NCBI GenBank assembly: GCA_017546025.1
Contig: JAFYYS010000018.1
Location: 62,001-126,000 of the forward strand
Reading direction: 5' to 3'
From: Lachnospiraceae bacterium
GTDB taxonomy: Bacteria > Bacillota > Clostridia > Lachnospirales > Lachnospiraceae
DNA length: 64,000 nucleotides
A program made the position numbers and the translations under genes. Each line of letters opens with the position of its first letter. Positions within the stretch are counted from its first letter, which is position 1. Shown here one piece after another: positions 43,573 through 52,230 of the stretch. The notes beneath the pieces are model-generated. The model saw only the letters and a program-made list of their open reading frames with translations. It was not told the DNA's origin and did not search any database.

Positions 43573-44883
43573 ATGGTTAAGGTTGTAAAATTCGGCGGAA
43601 GCTCTCTTGCAAGCGCCGAACAGTTCAGAAAAGTAAAGGATATCATTAAGGCGGATCCGGACCGCAGATTTGTCGTTCCCTCCGCTCCCGGAAAGCGCCA
43701 CAGCGCCGATACAAAGGTAACGGACATGCTGTATTCCTGCTATGCTCTTGCCGAGCAGGATGCAGATTTCGACGATGCGCTTGCCGCCATTAAAAAGCGT
43801 TATGACGAAATCATCGAAGGTCTCGGAATGAACCTGTCTCTTGCGAAGGAATTCGACACGCTCCGTGCGGATTTCAAGGCGCATGCGGGACGGGAATATG
43901 CCGCATCCCGCGGTGAATATCTGAACGGTATCGTTCTGGCCGCTTATCTCGGCTTCCCGTTCATCGATTCCGCTGAATACATCTTCTTCGCGCAGGATGG
44001 CACGTTCCGTGCGGATGACACGAACGCTGCTCTTTCCGAGAAGCTGCGCGGCATGAAGAATGCCGTCATTCCGGGCTTTTACGGTTCCCTTCCGGACGGC
44101 CGTGTAAAGACGTTCTCCCGCGGCGGTTCCGACATCACCGGTTCCGTTGTGGCAAGAGCCGTTCAGGCCAATCTTTACGAGAACTGGACCGACGTGTCCG
44201 GCTGTCTCGTAACCGACCCGAGAATCGTTGAGAACCCCAAGGTCATCGATGTCATCACCTACCGTGAGCTTCGTGAGCTTGCTTACATGGGCTTTAACGT
44301 ATTGCACGAGGATGCCATCTTCCCGGTTCGTACCGCAGGCATCCCGATCAACATCAAGAACACCAATTCCCCGAAAGATCCGGGCACACTGATTGTCGAG
44401 AACACCTCGAGAAAACCCGCCTTTACCATTACCGGTGTTGCCGGTAAGAAGGGCTTCACCGCCATCAACGTGGAAAAGGACATGATGAATGCCGAGATCG
44501 GTTTCGGACGCCGTCTTCTGCAGGCCTTCGAGGACAACGGCATCAGCTTTGAGCATATGCCGTCCGGCATCGACACGATGACCGTCGTCGTTCACCAGAC
44601 CGAGTTTGAGGCAAAGGAACAGACCGTTCTTGCCGAGATTCACAAGCTTTGCAATCCCGATGCCATCGATATTTCGACCGACATCGCCCTGATTGCCGTT
44701 GTGGGACGCGGCATGCGCAGCAACCGCGGCGTGGCAGCGAGAATCTTCTCCGCTCTCGACCGCGCTTCCATCAACATCCGCATGATCGACCAGGGCTCCA
44801 GCGAGCTGAACATCATCATCGGCGTTTCCAACAACGACTTTGAGGATGCGATCAACGTGATTTATCACGCTTTCGTTCAATAG
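43573..44883 (+). CDS. lysC: Aspartate kinase
   Basis: Phosphorylates aspartate, opening the lysine/threonine/methionine pathway. The 436-aa protein has the kinase motif VVKFGGSSLAS at residues 4-14, SRGGSDITGSVVA, and two C-terminal ACT domains (about 290-436: FTITGVAGKKGFTAINVEK and ALIAVVGRGMRSNRGVAAR), so feedback control is expected. ATG at 43573 is preceded by AAGGAG at nine bases; the longer frame reads into the promoter. The gene is divergent from argS. Confidence 0.95.
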   Translation: MVKVVKFGGSSLASAEQFRKVKDIIKADPDRRFVVPSAPGKRHSADTKVTDMLYSCYALAEQDADFDDALAAIKKRYDEIIEGLGMNLSLAKEFDTLRADFKAHAGREYAASRGEYLNGIVLAAYLGFPFIDSAEYIFFAQDGTFRADDTNAALSEKLRGMKNAVIPGFYGSLPDGRVKTFSRGGSDITGSVVARAVQANLYENWTDVSGCLVTDPRIVENPKVIDVITYRELRELAYMGFNVLHEDAIFPVRTAGIPINIKNTNSPKDPGTLIVENTSRKPAFTITGVAGKKGFTAINVEKDMMNAEIGFGRRLLQAFEDNGISFEHMPSGIDTMTVVVHQTEFEAKEQTVLAEIHKLCNPDAIDISTDIALIAVVGRGMRSNRGVAARIFSALDRASINIRMIDQGSSELNIIIGVSNNDFEDAINVIYHAFVQ

Positions 44884-44926
44884 CAACAAGGAGGGACCCG
44901 CGCAGCAGGAGAATCCCTTATTGCGA

Positions 44927-44954
44927 AGCAGCCGACACCTATTCAGCGGCTGCT
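44927..44954 (+). other. Hairpin between lysC and cyclophilin gene
   Basis: AGCAGCCG and CGGCTGCT form an 8-bp stem around a 12-base loop. No T-run follows, so the two genes are probably still cotranscribed. A weaker AGGGA/TCCCT pair lies just upstream. Confidence 0.4.
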
Positions 44955-44998
44955 GCCCGCATTCTTCCGTTTACTACAATCAGTCCAGGAGGTATACT

Positions 44999-45514
44999 AT
45001 GAACCCCATCGTAACGTTTCTTATGGATGACGGCGCCGTGATGAAGGCGGAGCTCTACCCGGAGGTAGCGCCCAATACCGTCAACAATTTCATTTCTCTT
45101 GTTAAGAAGGGCTTTTACAACGGCCTTACGTTCCACCGCGTCATTCCCGGTTTCATGATTCAGGGCGGCTGCCCGAAGGGTACCGGCACCGGCGATCCCG
45201 GCTACAGCATCCGCGGTGAGTTCAACCATAACGGTTTCAAAAATGACCTGAAGCACACGCCCGGCGTTCTCTCGATGGCACGCGCCATGAACCCGAATTC
45301 CGCCGGTTCCCAGTTCTTCATCATGCATGAGACCTCTCCTCACCTTGACGGTGAGTATGCCGCATTCGGTAAGCTCACGGAGGGCCTCGATGTCGTTGAT
45401 GCGATTGCGCATGTACGCCGCAACTGGAACGACAAGCCGATTACCCCCGTCATCATGAAAGAAGTTACCGTCGATACTTTCGGCGTTGATTATCCGGAAC
45501 CGGAGAAGATGTAA
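44999..45514 (+). CDS. Peptidyl-prolyl cis-trans isomerase, cyclophilin type
   Basis: 171-aa cytoplasmic cyclophilin that assists protein folding. Core motifs: NTVNNFISLVKKGFYNGLTF, FHRVIPGFMIQGGCP, SMARAMNPNSAGSQFFIMH and AAFGKLTEGLDVVD, with the catalytic Arg in HRVIPGF. AGGAGG lies six bases before ATG at 44999. No signal peptide. Its stop shares one base with the next start. Confidence 0.95.
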   Translation: MNPIVTFLMDDGAVMKAELYPEVAPNTVNNFISLVKKGFYNGLTFHRVIPGFMIQGGCPKGTGTGDPGYSIRGEFNHNGFKNDLKHTPGVLSMARAMNPNSAGSQFFIMHETSPHLDGEYAAFGKLTEGLDVVDAIAHVRRNWNDKPITPVIMKEVTVDTFGVDYPEPEKM

Positions 45515-46728
45515 TGAAGCTGCTCGGTATCACAGCCGAATACAACCCGTTTCACAACGGTCACGCATATCACATCCGTGAGGCGCTTAAGCGCTCCGGA
45601 TGTGATTCTGTTATTGTGCTCCAAAGCGGCAATTTCGTGCAGCGCGGAACTCCCTCTATCATGGACAAATACGACCGCGCAGAGGCAGCACTTCGTAACG
45701 GTGCGGACATTGTCATCGAGCTCCCTGTTTTCAGTGCGGCGGCAAGCGCCGAGCTGTTCGCGGAAGGTGCCGTACGTGCCTTTTCGGCTCTCGGGGTTGA
45801 TGCAGTCTCCTACGGGATTGAGTGCGACGGGAAGAGCGTAACGGAAACGCATGCCGAAATCCGCCGCGCCGCAGCGTTTTTCGCAGAAGAAAGCGAACAC
45901 TATAAGGAGCTTCTGAAGGAGGGACTTTCCTCCGGCCGTTCCTATCCTGCCTCGCGCCTTGAAGCATACCGGCAGATTACCGGAGACGACGGCGCTTCGC
46001 TGTCCACGCCGAACAACATTCTGGCAGTCGAATATGAAAAAGCCATGATTCGGAAAAACGTCGCATTTTCCGCGGTTCCGATTGAAAGAATCGGCAGCGG
46101 ATACCATGACACGGAGGGCGGCGAATTCGCCTCGGCAACGGCCATCCGCAGCATGACCGGCGGAGATTCGTGGAAAGACTCCGTTCCCGAAAACCTGCAT
46201 GCCCTGTATGAGGAAGCACTCTCTCATGCCGTACAGCCGGACGACTTCAGCGGCCAACTGTTCTCCGCTTTACACGGCAAAACAGCCGCGGAACTTGAGG
46301 CCTTCGCTGACATTTCGAGTGACACCGCAAGACGCCTCGCAGAGGCAGCCAGACAGCCGTTTACGTGGACTTCACTTGCGGAAGCAATCCGCGAACGGTC
46401 GCATACGCTGACGCATGTGAACCGGACCCTGTGCCACATCCTTTTAGGGATTACGAAGGAAGCGGACGCGAAATACCGCTCCGATAATCTTCCGTATCTG
46501 CATGTTTTGGGCATCCGTCAGGAGGCGGCACCGCTTCTCGGAAAACTTGCCGAAAGCTCTTCCGTCCCGCTTTTAATCAGGCTTAATAAGGACATGAAGG
46601 CGCTGCCGGAAGCCGCGCGGAAGCTGTTTGAGACCGAGCTTTCCGCGACCGCGCTTTATAGCCACGTTCTGTTCGGAAAGGGCGTCGCCGTTTCCGATGA
46701 AAGGCTCCGGAAATTCTTAACCGTATAG
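45514..46728 (+). CDS. tmcAL: tRNA(Met) cytidine acetate ligase TmcAL
   Basis: ATP-dependent enzyme (formerly YlbM) that makes N4-acetylcytidine at the wobble position of elongator tRNA-Met. It has 404 aa. The nucleotidyltransferase motif GITAEYNPFHNGHAYHI is at the N-terminus, with SGNFVQRGTPSIMDKYDRAE and the GSGYHD motif further in. TAATG couples it to the cyclophilin gene. Confidence 0.93.
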   Translation: MKLLGITAEYNPFHNGHAYHIREALKRSGCDSVIVLQSGNFVQRGTPSIMDKYDRAEAALRNGADIVIELPVFSAAASAELFAEGAVRAFSALGVDAVSYGIECDGKSVTETHAEIRRAAAFFAEESEHYKELLKEGLSSGRSYPASRLEAYRQITGDDGASLSTPNNILAVEYEKAMIRKNVAFSAVPIERIGSGYHDTEGGEFASATAIRSMTGGDSWKDSVPENLHALYEEALSHAVQPDDFSGQLFSALHGKTAAELEAFADISSDTARRLAEAARQPFTWTSLAEAIRERSHTLTHVNRTLCHILLGITKEADAKYRSDNLPYLHVLGIRQEAAPLLGKLAESSSVPLLIRLNKDMKALPEAARKLFETELSATALYSHVLFGKGVAVSDERLRKFLTV

Positions 46729-46732
46729 ACAA

Positions 46733-46770
46733 TGAAAAAGGCGCAGCCGGTTGGCTGCGCCTTACTGTTA
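46733..46770. terminator. Bidirectional terminator
   Basis: AAGGCGCAGCC-GGTT-GGCTGCGCCTT, a perfect 11-bp stem. On the minus strand it is followed by TTTTTC. It separates convergent tmcAL and the coiled-coil gene. Confidence 0.9.
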
Positions 46771-46777
46771 TCTCACA

Positions 46778-47437
46778 TTACTCATCAATGTTCTCAAGGA
46801 ACGTATTCTCATCAAATTCGAAGTTGTCGTCGTCTTCTTCCTCGGTGGAAACCGTTGCAATCGGATCGTCATAAACCGTTGCGGCTTCCTTCGGATTCAG
46901 CTGCTGATAGAGCTCCTGACGGTTCGCCGCAACAACATCGTAGCTCTCCTTCAGGGTAGATACCAGACCGTCAAAATGATCTCTGGCGGAGGAGTAAGCA
47001 TTGTTCAGAATCTTCTCCATATCCGTCATGATATCGTTCGCATAGCTGAGAGCGCCGGTGCGGATCTGGTTTGCATCGTTGTTGGCACTGCTGAGCATTT
47101 CCTCAGCCTCGCCGCTTGCGGAAGCAACCATCTCGTTGGCTCTTGCATAAGCCTGCTGCATGATTTCATGCTCGCTTACAAGCTGTCTTGCCTTGCCTCT
47201 TGCCTCTTCGATAATCTGCTCTGCCTTCTCTTCTGCAGCAGCAATGATGGAATCGCGGTTTGCGATGATCTTCTGATATCTTCTGATTTCATCAGGGGTT
47301 CTCTGCTTCAGTTCGTCCAACATTTCAAAGAGTTCTTCTTTGTTAACGGAAACCTTTCCGGGCTGCAGTTTAATCGGCTTGCATCCCTCCAGATATTCAT
47401 AAATTCCGTCGATCAGCTGCTCAAGACGATTGACCAT
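46778..47437 (-). CDS. Coiled-coil protein, DivIVA / ATP-synthase-subunit-like
   Basis: 219 aa, function not established. The centre is a long Ala/Glu-rich coiled coil (NRDSIIAAAEEKAEQIIEEA and SASGEAEEMLSSANNDANQI), of the kind often mis-annotated as V-type ATPase subunit H or F0F1 subunit B. A short ordered N-terminus (MVNRLEQLIDGIYEYLEG) may correspond to a DivIVA-like tip. The C-terminus is acidic (EEEDDDNFEFDENTF). ATG at 47437 is preceded by AAAGGAGAG; the upstream TTG is less likely. Linked to coaD and rsmD. Confidence 0.75.
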   Translation of the reverse strand: MVNRLEQLIDGIYEYLEGCKPIKLQPGKVSVNKEELFEMLDELKQRTPDEIRRYQKIIANRDSIIAAAEEKAEQIIEEARGKARQLVSEHEIMQQAYARANEMVASASGEAEEMLSSANNDANQIRTGALSYANDIMTDMEKILNNAYSSARDHFDGLVSTLKESYDVVAANRQELYQQLNPKEAATVYDDPIATVSTEEEDDDNFEFDENTFLENIDE

Positions 47438-47492
47438 GGCGTTCTCTCCTTTGCGCAATTAAAAATTTGATGAAAAATGTGACTGACTCCTC

Positions 47493-47975
47493 TTATTTGC
47501 TCGTTAACTTATCGTAAATATCCTGCTTGACTTCCTTCGGAACAAGCTTGCTGATGTCTCCGCCGAAATGGGCGATTTCCTTCACGATGCTGGAGCTCAG
47601 GTACGAATACTCAACGCTCGTCGTCAGGAAAATCGTATCAATCTTCGGATCCAGCTTATGGTTCAGCTGGGCAATCTGCAATTCGTATTCAAAGTCGGTA
47701 ACCGCGCGAAGACCTCTCACGAGAATGCGTGCATTCTTCTTTTTGGCAAATTCCACGGTTAACCCGTCAAAGGTCTCCACCTCGACATTCGGGATGTCCT
47801 TTGTCACGCGCCGGATCAGTTCCACGCGCTCCTCCGCCGTAAAGGAAGGGGTCTTGCTCGTATTGTTCAGGACACCGATGATCAGCTTATCGACAATGCG
47901 GGAAGCCCGCTCAATGACATCCAGGTGTCCCAACGTAACCGGATCAAAACTACCGGCATATATTCCGACTTTCAT
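47493..47975 (-). CDS. coaD: Phosphopantetheine adenylyltransferase
   Basis: Fourth enzyme of coenzyme A synthesis, 160 aa. It has [15 protein letters not shown] at the N-terminus, [14 protein letters not shown], and the C-terminal [17 protein letters not shown]. The ATG is immediately after the rsmD stop and uses AAGGAG inside it (GAAGGAGAATAGATG). The rsmD-coaD pair is widely conserved. Confidence 0.97.
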   Translation of the reverse strand: MKVGIYAGSFDPVTLGHLDVIERASRIVDKLIIGVLNNTSKTPSFTAEERVELIRRVTKDIPNVEVETFDGLTVEFAKKKNARILVRGLRAVTDFEYELQIAQLNHKLDPKIDTIFLTTSVEYSYLSSSIVKEIAHFGGDISKLVPKEVKQDIYDKLTSK

Positions 47976-48533
47976 CTATTCTCCTTCGGTCAGGAACCAG
48001 TGCTGATTGGATTTGTAGGTCTTAACCCGATCCACACGGTACCCGAGTCCGTCTGTCTCCTCAATCGGTGTTTTCAGGGAGGCTTCCACGATAACCGTTG
48101 CACCTTCCCGAAGCAGTCCGTATTCTTTTAAAAGCCTGAGTGCCGTTACCTCCATGCCCTTTTCATAGGGCGGATCCAGGAAAACGATATCGAAGCTTCT
48201 CTTCTCATCCCGCATCTTCAAAAGAGCGGACGTGAAATCCATCGCATATACCGTTGCCTGATCGGCAAGTTTTGTATGATTCAGATTGTTTCGGATGCAG
48301 GAAAGTGCTTCCTTGCTGTTATCCGCGAAGCAGCAGTACTTCGCACCGCGGCTCAGCGCTTCGACGCCGATTCCGCCGCTGCCGGCGAACAAATCCAGAA
48401 AAGACGCGTCGTACAAATCCTGCTGGAGGATATTGAAAAGCGTCTCCTTAATCATGTCCGACGTCGGTCTGGTCGTCTGGCCTGCCGGCGTTTCCAACTG
48501 AAGACGTCTTGCTTTCCCGGCGATTACCCGCAT
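47976..48533 (-). CDS. rsmD: 16S rRNA (guanine966-N2)-methyltransferase RsmD
   Basis: 185-aa rRNA methyltransferase acting on the 30S subunit. It begins MRVIAGKARRLQLETP, has the SAM-binding LDLFAGSGGIGVEALSRGA, and the catalytic DPPY in VFLDPPYEKG. TRPTSDMIKETLFNIL is diagnostic. AAGGAG precedes the ATG. Confidence 0.96.
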   Translation of the reverse strand: MRVIAGKARRLQLETPAGQTTRPTSDMIKETLFNILQQDLYDASFLDLFAGSGGIGVEALSRGAKYCCFADNSKEALSCIRNNLNHTKLADQATVYAMDFTSALLKMRDEKRSFDIVFLDPPYEKGMEVTALRLLKEYGLLREGATVIVEASLKTPIEETDGLGYRVDRVKTYKSNQHWFLTEGE

Positions 48534-48565
48534 CGCATACTCCTTCCGAATTTACACACACTACC

Positions 48566-48595
48566 ATTGTAGTATAGAATATATATTTTTGTCAA
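48566..48595 (-). promoter_or_regulatory. Sigma-A promoter of rsmD-coaD
   Basis: TTGACA, 18 bp, TACAAT on the minus strand in very AT-rich sequence. The TTGACA begins in the 3' arm of the preceding hairpin. Confidence 0.75.
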
Positions 48596-48631
48596 GAGCA
48601 GGAAGCAAAAAATCTTATGCTTCCTGCTCTT
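48594..48631 (-). terminator. Hairpin after LRR lipoprotein gene
   Basis: A perfect 14-bp stem AAGAGCAGGAAGCA/TGCTTCCTGCTCTT with a ten-base loop, ten bases after the stop. The expected T-run is replaced by GACAAAAATAT because the -35 box of rsmD occupies it, so it may terminate poorly. Confidence 0.6.
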
Positions 48632-48640
48632 TTCAACGCT

Positions 48641-50164
48641 TTACAGATCTCCGTCCGTGCAATGAATGACAAGGCCTTCGATTCCGCCGTCCCAGCCGTC
48701 TCTCTTCTCAACAGCCTGCCACTCCTGCTTTGTTCCCTGATACGTAATTTCCTTCAGACTTCCGCAGTCCTTAAACGTATCCGGAAGAATCAGATTAACG
48801 CTCTTTCCGAGTGTAACGCCTGTAAGGCTCTCGCAACCGGAGAACGTCTTATCAAGGTACACATTGTCCTGTCCGATGATTGTGCATTCCTTCAGGTTCT
48901 TGCAGTCTTTAAACGTCTCAACAAGACTCTTCGTTGCACCTGCTCCGATATACGCCTTCTCAAGCGACGAAGCGGCAAATACGCCGCCGAATACGTTCTT
49001 CACATTGTCCGAGATTGTGATTTCCGTGATTCCGGTCCCTTCAAATGCGCCGTTGTTGATTTCGGTTAAGGAAGCAGGCAGAACAACCTTCGTAAGGTTG
49101 CGGCATCCGCAGAAAGCATCGGCGCCGATTTCTTCCACACCTTCGGGAATCGTAATCTCGGTCAGACTTTCGTCATCATAATACAGGTATTCGAATACCA
49201 TGCGGATGCTGCCGTCGGTCGGAAGCGTACCGCCGTCCCAAACAAGACTCGCCGATCTGTGAGGGATGTCAATCAGGCATTTTCCGACGATTTTGAAATA
49301 ATCGGCATTCGCAGGGAGTGTGACTTCCTTCAGGTTAAAGCAGTGCATGAACGCAGCATACTCAAGCGTTCTGAGCTGTTTCGGAAGCTTCACCGACTCG
49401 AGGGAAGTACAGTCGCGGAATGCCCAGTCATCAATTGTGGAAACCGTATCCGGGATCTCAATCCTCTTAAGCGCGGAGCATTCGTGGAAAGCTTCCGAAC
49501 GGATCTGCTGGAGTCCTTCCGCAAGCTCTACCGTAACAAGCGACGTGCACCCGCGGAACGCCTCGTCTCCGATCTGCTTCAGATTGCCGGAGGTATGAAC
49601 AGCCGTCAGGTCCACGCACTTTTCAAACGTAGACGATTCGATGTTTTTCACGTTAGCGGGGATTGTTACTTCCGTAAGGCCGGAGCCGTAAAACGCACGG
49701 CTCTCAATCTTCTCGATACTGTCCGGAAGATTGATTGTCTTCAGAGCATGGCACTGCTCAAAAGCGCTCTTCTCGATTCTTACGATGGAATCGGGGAGCG
49801 TCACGCTCTCAATCGTATAATTCTGGTGAAATGCCTTGGGACCGATTACCGTCACGGGCTTTCCGTCAATGGTATCGGGAATCACGACATTCTTATCCGT
49901 ACAGGAACCCATACCGAGAATCGCAATGCTGTCTCCGGAACCGGATTCCGTGTATTCAAGACCCCGGGAACCGTCAACGGCAGGTCCGGTGATGTCCGGT
50001 CCGTCCGTGGGCGTCGGGTCTCCCGTTACAGCTTCCGTCGAAGGTGTCACTTTGTCAGCCTTCTTCTTTCTTGAACTGCCCTCGTCATCATCGTCCTCGC
50101 CGCAAGCGACCAGGGCTGCCATCATCATAATAACCAAAAGGATTGCCAACAGTTTCCGTGCCAT
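48641..50164 (-). CDS. BspA-like leucine-rich-repeat lipoprotein
   Basis: 507-aa surface lipoprotein. The signal peptide ends in the lipobox ALVAC at about residue 21. An acidic and Lys/Thr/Pro-rich spacer leads into about 13 LRR_5 (BspA/Treponema pallidum type) repeats such as TLPDSIVRIEKSAFEQCHAL and EIPDTVSTIDDWAFRDCTSL. The last segment (ITYQGTKQEWQAVEKRDGW) is the common cap of this family. Such proteins are usually displayed on the cell and bind host or microbial ligands. ATG at 50164 follows AGGAGG. It is cotranscribed with apbC. Confidence 0.9.
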   Translation of the reverse strand: MARKLLAILLVIMMMAALVACGEDDDDEGSSRKKKADKVTPSTEAVTGDPTPTDGPDITGPAVDGSRGLEYTESGSGDSIAILGMGSCTDKNVVIPDTIDGKPVTVIGPKAFHQNYTIESVTLPDSIVRIEKSAFEQCHALKTINLPDSIEKIESRAFYGSGLTEVTIPANVKNIESSTFEKCVDLTAVHTSGNLKQIGDEAFRGCTSLVTVELAEGLQQIRSEAFHECSALKRIEIPDTVSTIDDWAFRDCTSLESVKLPKQLRTLEYAAFMHCFNLKEVTLPANADYFKIVGKCLIDIPHRSASLVWDGGTLPTDGSIRMVFEYLYYDDESLTEITIPEGVEEIGADAFCGCRNLTKVVLPASLTEINNGAFEGTGITEITISDNVKNVFGGVFAASSLEKAYIGAGATKSLVETFKDCKNLKECTIIGQDNVYLDKTFSGCESLTGVTLGKSVNLILPDTFKDCGSLKEITYQGTKQEWQAVEKRDGWDGGIEGLVIHCTDGDL

Positions 50165-50190
50165 TTTCCATCCTCCTCTTTTCATACGAT

Positions 50191-51078
50191 TTACACAAGC
50201 GCCATCTGACGCTCGATGATCTGCGCGGCAGGAAGAATTTCGGGCAAATCTGCCTCTTCTACCTTGCCGGCGTCCACAAGAGCCGCAATGTCAGGGCGAA
50301 TCGGAAGCTTTGCCAGTACAAGCGTTTCGTACTTGGCGGCAACATCCTCGATATGGCTTTCGCCGAATACGGAAAGCTTCTCGCCGCAATGCGGGCACTC
50401 CATATAGCTGTAGTTTTCAACGATTCCTAGAATCGGAATGTTCATCATTCTTGCCATGTTAACAGCCTTTCCGACAATCATCGAAACAAGGTCCTGCGGG
50501 CTCGTCACGATGACGATTCCGTCAAGCGGAAGCGACTGGAATACCATGAGCGGAACGTCACCGGTTCCGGGCGGCATATCGACAAACATATAGTCCACAT
50601 CGCCCCAGACAACATCGGTCCAGAACTGCTTCACGGTACCGGCAATGACCGGTCCGCGCCAAACAACCGGAGCATCCTCCTGCTCCATCAAAAGGTTTAC
50701 GCTCATGATCTTAACGCCGCTCTTGCCGGTCACGGGAACGATGCCCATGTCATTTGCGTAAGCGGGTCCCTTTACGCCGAAAGCCTTCGGAATCGAAGGT
50801 CCGGTAATATCCGCATCGAGAATGGCGGCAGCACGGCCGTTCTTCTGCATCGTTGCGGCAAGAAGGGACGTCACCAGAGACTTTCCGACACCGCCCTTTC
50901 CGCTTACGACACCGATCACGCGCTTTACATGGCTCTGCGCATTGAGGGGTGCCTGCAAATCGTTATTCGCCGAATGATGCTCCTCATGGGAAGTCTGCTT
51001 CGAGCTGCAGTTCAGGCTGCATGTCGAACAGTCATGCGTGCATTCCGCGTTTTCCTGATTCTTAATTTCCTCGCTCAT
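50191..51078 (-). CDS. apbC: Fe-S cluster carrier ATPase, Mrp/ApbC family
   Basis: 295-aa P-loop ATPase that carries iron-sulfur clusters to apoproteins. The N-terminus bears an extra four-cysteine cluster (CTHDCSTCSLNC) as in Nbp35-like members. The deviant Walker A is SGKGGVGKSLV, followed by DADITGPSIPKAFG. VDMPPGTGDVPL and the cluster-binding CPHC pair come later. ATG at 51078 follows AGGAGG. The gene starts 13 bp after bioY; biotin synthase needs Fe-S clusters, but a direct link is only inferred. Confidence 0.93.
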   Translation of the reverse strand: MSEEIKNQENAECTHDCSTCSLNCSSKQTSHEEHHSANNDLQAPLNAQSHVKRVIGVVSGKGGVGKSLVTSLLAATMQKNGRAAAILDADITGPSIPKAFGVKGPAYANDMGIVPVTGKSGVKIMSVNLLMEQEDAPVVWRGPVIAGTVKQFWTDVVWGDVDYMFVDMPPGTGDVPLMVFQSLPLDGIVIVTSPQDLVSMIVGKAVNMARMMNIPILGIVENYSYMECPHCGEKLSVFGESHIEDVAAKYETLVLAKLPIRPDIAALVDAGKVEEADLPEILPAAQIIERQMALV

Positions 51079-51091
51079 TTCTATCCTCCTG

Positions 51092-51637
51092 TTACTCTTC
51101 CATCTCACTGTGGAAGGCTTTTCTTACTCTTTTCGCCACCAGATCCGCCAGAATCATTTTGACGATATCCGGAATGATATACGGAATGACACAGAGCATC
51201 AAAATGCCCCATACCGTTCTTTTGCTGCCGTACATGACGGCAAACCAGGCCGTTCCGACCGCGTAGCACGCGACCAGACCTGCGCCGAGAACAACCCACT
51301 TCACGAACGGATTTTCATCGGCCTTCTTCTCGAAGATCCAATAAATTACCGCCGTCAGCAGAAAACCGGCCAGATAGCCGCCTGTCGCGCCCTGCAGATG
51401 CCCGAGACCGCCCGAGAAGCCGGTAAACACCGGAAGCCCGATTGCGCCCATCAACAGATAAAGCGCCACCGCCGCCGTGCCCTTCATGCCCCCGAGAATC
51501 AGAAGCGACGCGAAAACCGCGAACGTCTGCATCGTGAACGGGACAAATGCCATCGGGACGATAATCTGGGAACAAATGATGATGACCACACACATCAGCG
51601 CGGTTAACGTCATCCCTACGATTCGATTGTGTTTCAT
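51092..51637 (-). CDS. bioY: Biotin transporter substrate-binding component BioY
   Basis: 181-aa integral membrane S-component of an ECF transporter. Six hydrophobic helices; the signature region VFTGFSGGLGHLQGATGGYL is clear. The ECF module (ecfA/T) is not in the window and is presumably shared. No BirA operator is recognisable upstream. Confidence 0.94.
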   Translation of the reverse strand: MKHNRIVGMTLTALMCVVIIICSQIIVPMAFVPFTMQTFAVFASLLILGGMKGTAAVALYLLMGAIGLPVFTGFSGGLGHLQGATGGYLAGFLLTAVIYWIFEKKADENPFVKWVVLGAGLVACYAVGTAWFAVMYGSKRTVWGILMLCVIPYIIPDIVKMILADLVAKRVRKAFHSEMEE

Positions 51638-51713
51638 GAAATCTTACTGCTCCTTCGCGGCAAATCCTGCCGGACGCCTTAAATTCCGCCCGTTTCACCG
51701 CTCAAACAGCCCT

Positions 51714-51742
51714 ATCATACTATAAAAGCCCTGCAGATGCAA
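51714..51742 (-). promoter_or_regulatory. Sigma-A promoter of bioY operon
   Basis: TTGCAT, 17 bp, TATGAT on the minus strand. The predicted transcript has a leader of about 70 nt with no obvious riboswitch. Confidence 0.7.
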
Positions 51743-51770
51743 GCACCATTAAAACACGCCTGAAAGCGCG

Positions 51771-51801
51771 AAAAAGGAGCAGGCAATTTCGTACCTGCTC
51801 C
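51771..51801 (-). terminator. Intrinsic terminator of ybjQ-family gene
   Basis: GGAGCAGG and CCTGCTCC around a ten-base loop, then TTTTT on the minus strand, 20 bp after the stop. Confidence 0.85.
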
Positions 51802-51821
51802 CCGCATGTTTCCTCAGATTA

Positions 51822-52133
51822 TCAGCCGAATTTCACGGCGGTGCCGTATGCGATTACTTCGGCCGCACCCTGCATGATGGCAGAGGTCGTGAAGCGTACG
51901 TTTACGATAGCGTCGGCGCCCATGGCCGTTGCTTCCTTCACCATACGGTAGGTTGCATCCTTTCTGGCGTCCTCCATCATCTCGGTGTAGCCTCCGAGCT
52001 CACCGCCGACGATACTCTTCAACCCTGCTGCAAAGTCCTTGCCGATGTGCTTGGACTGCACGATGCTGCCCTTCACAAGTCCGAGCATGATCAGGTTCTT
52101 GCCCGTAATATAGTCCGTGTTTACAATCATCAT
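51822..52133 (-). CDS. YbjQ family (heavy-metal-binding domain) protein
   Basis: 103-aa member of the PF01906/UPF0145 family, which forms small oligomers. It has the family features: MIVNTDYITGKNLIMLGLVK, GSIVQSKHIGKDF, and MGADAIVNVRFTTSAIMQGA. Biochemical function is unsettled; metal binding is proposed from structure. ATG at 52133 is preceded by AAGGAG ten bases before. It is expressed from a promoter nearly identical to one 3 kb away and lies next to zinc-transport genes, supporting a metal role by context. Confidence 0.88.
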   Translation of the reverse strand: MMIVNTDYITGKNLIMLGLVKGSIVQSKHIGKDFAAGLKSIVGGELGGYTEMMEDARKDATYRMVKEATAMGADAIVNVRFTTSAIMQGAAEVIAYGTAVKFG

Positions 52134-52141
52134 AACGGTTA

Positions 52142-52223
52142 TTCTCCTTCCCTGTTTTTGTCGGATCGGAATCCTCTTTGATTGTACCGCAAAAAGGCCC
52201 TCTCCGCAAGTGAAAAATGCCAC
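52142..52223 (-). repeat. Duplicated promoter/leader, copy A
   Basis: About 80% identical by eye (roughly 67 of 82 positions, one gap) to 55141-55221. It runs from a GTGGCATTTTTCAC box through -35, -10 and the start of the transcript to the ribosome site of the YbjQ-family gene. The central 16 bp, including the -10, are identical in both copies. Confidence 0.85.
52181..52209 (-). promoter_or_regulatory. Sigma-A promoter of ybjQ-family gene
   Basis: TTGCGG, 17 bp, TACAAT on the minus strand, within duplicated element copy A. Confidence 0.75.
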
Positions 52224-52230
52224 CGATCCA

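Noticed and set aside
43477-44889. Long open frame of 470 codons on the minus strand opposite aspartate kinase
   Set aside because: It is antisense to a clear gene, has low-complexity composition and no ribosome site; the same applies to other long antisense frames such as those at 2284-3165 and 5409-6377.
44884-44998. T-box-like words (GGGACCCGCG) between lysC and the cyclophilin gene
   Set aside because: The gap is too short for a T-box, the conserved box is not matched, and the downstream gene is not amino-acid related.
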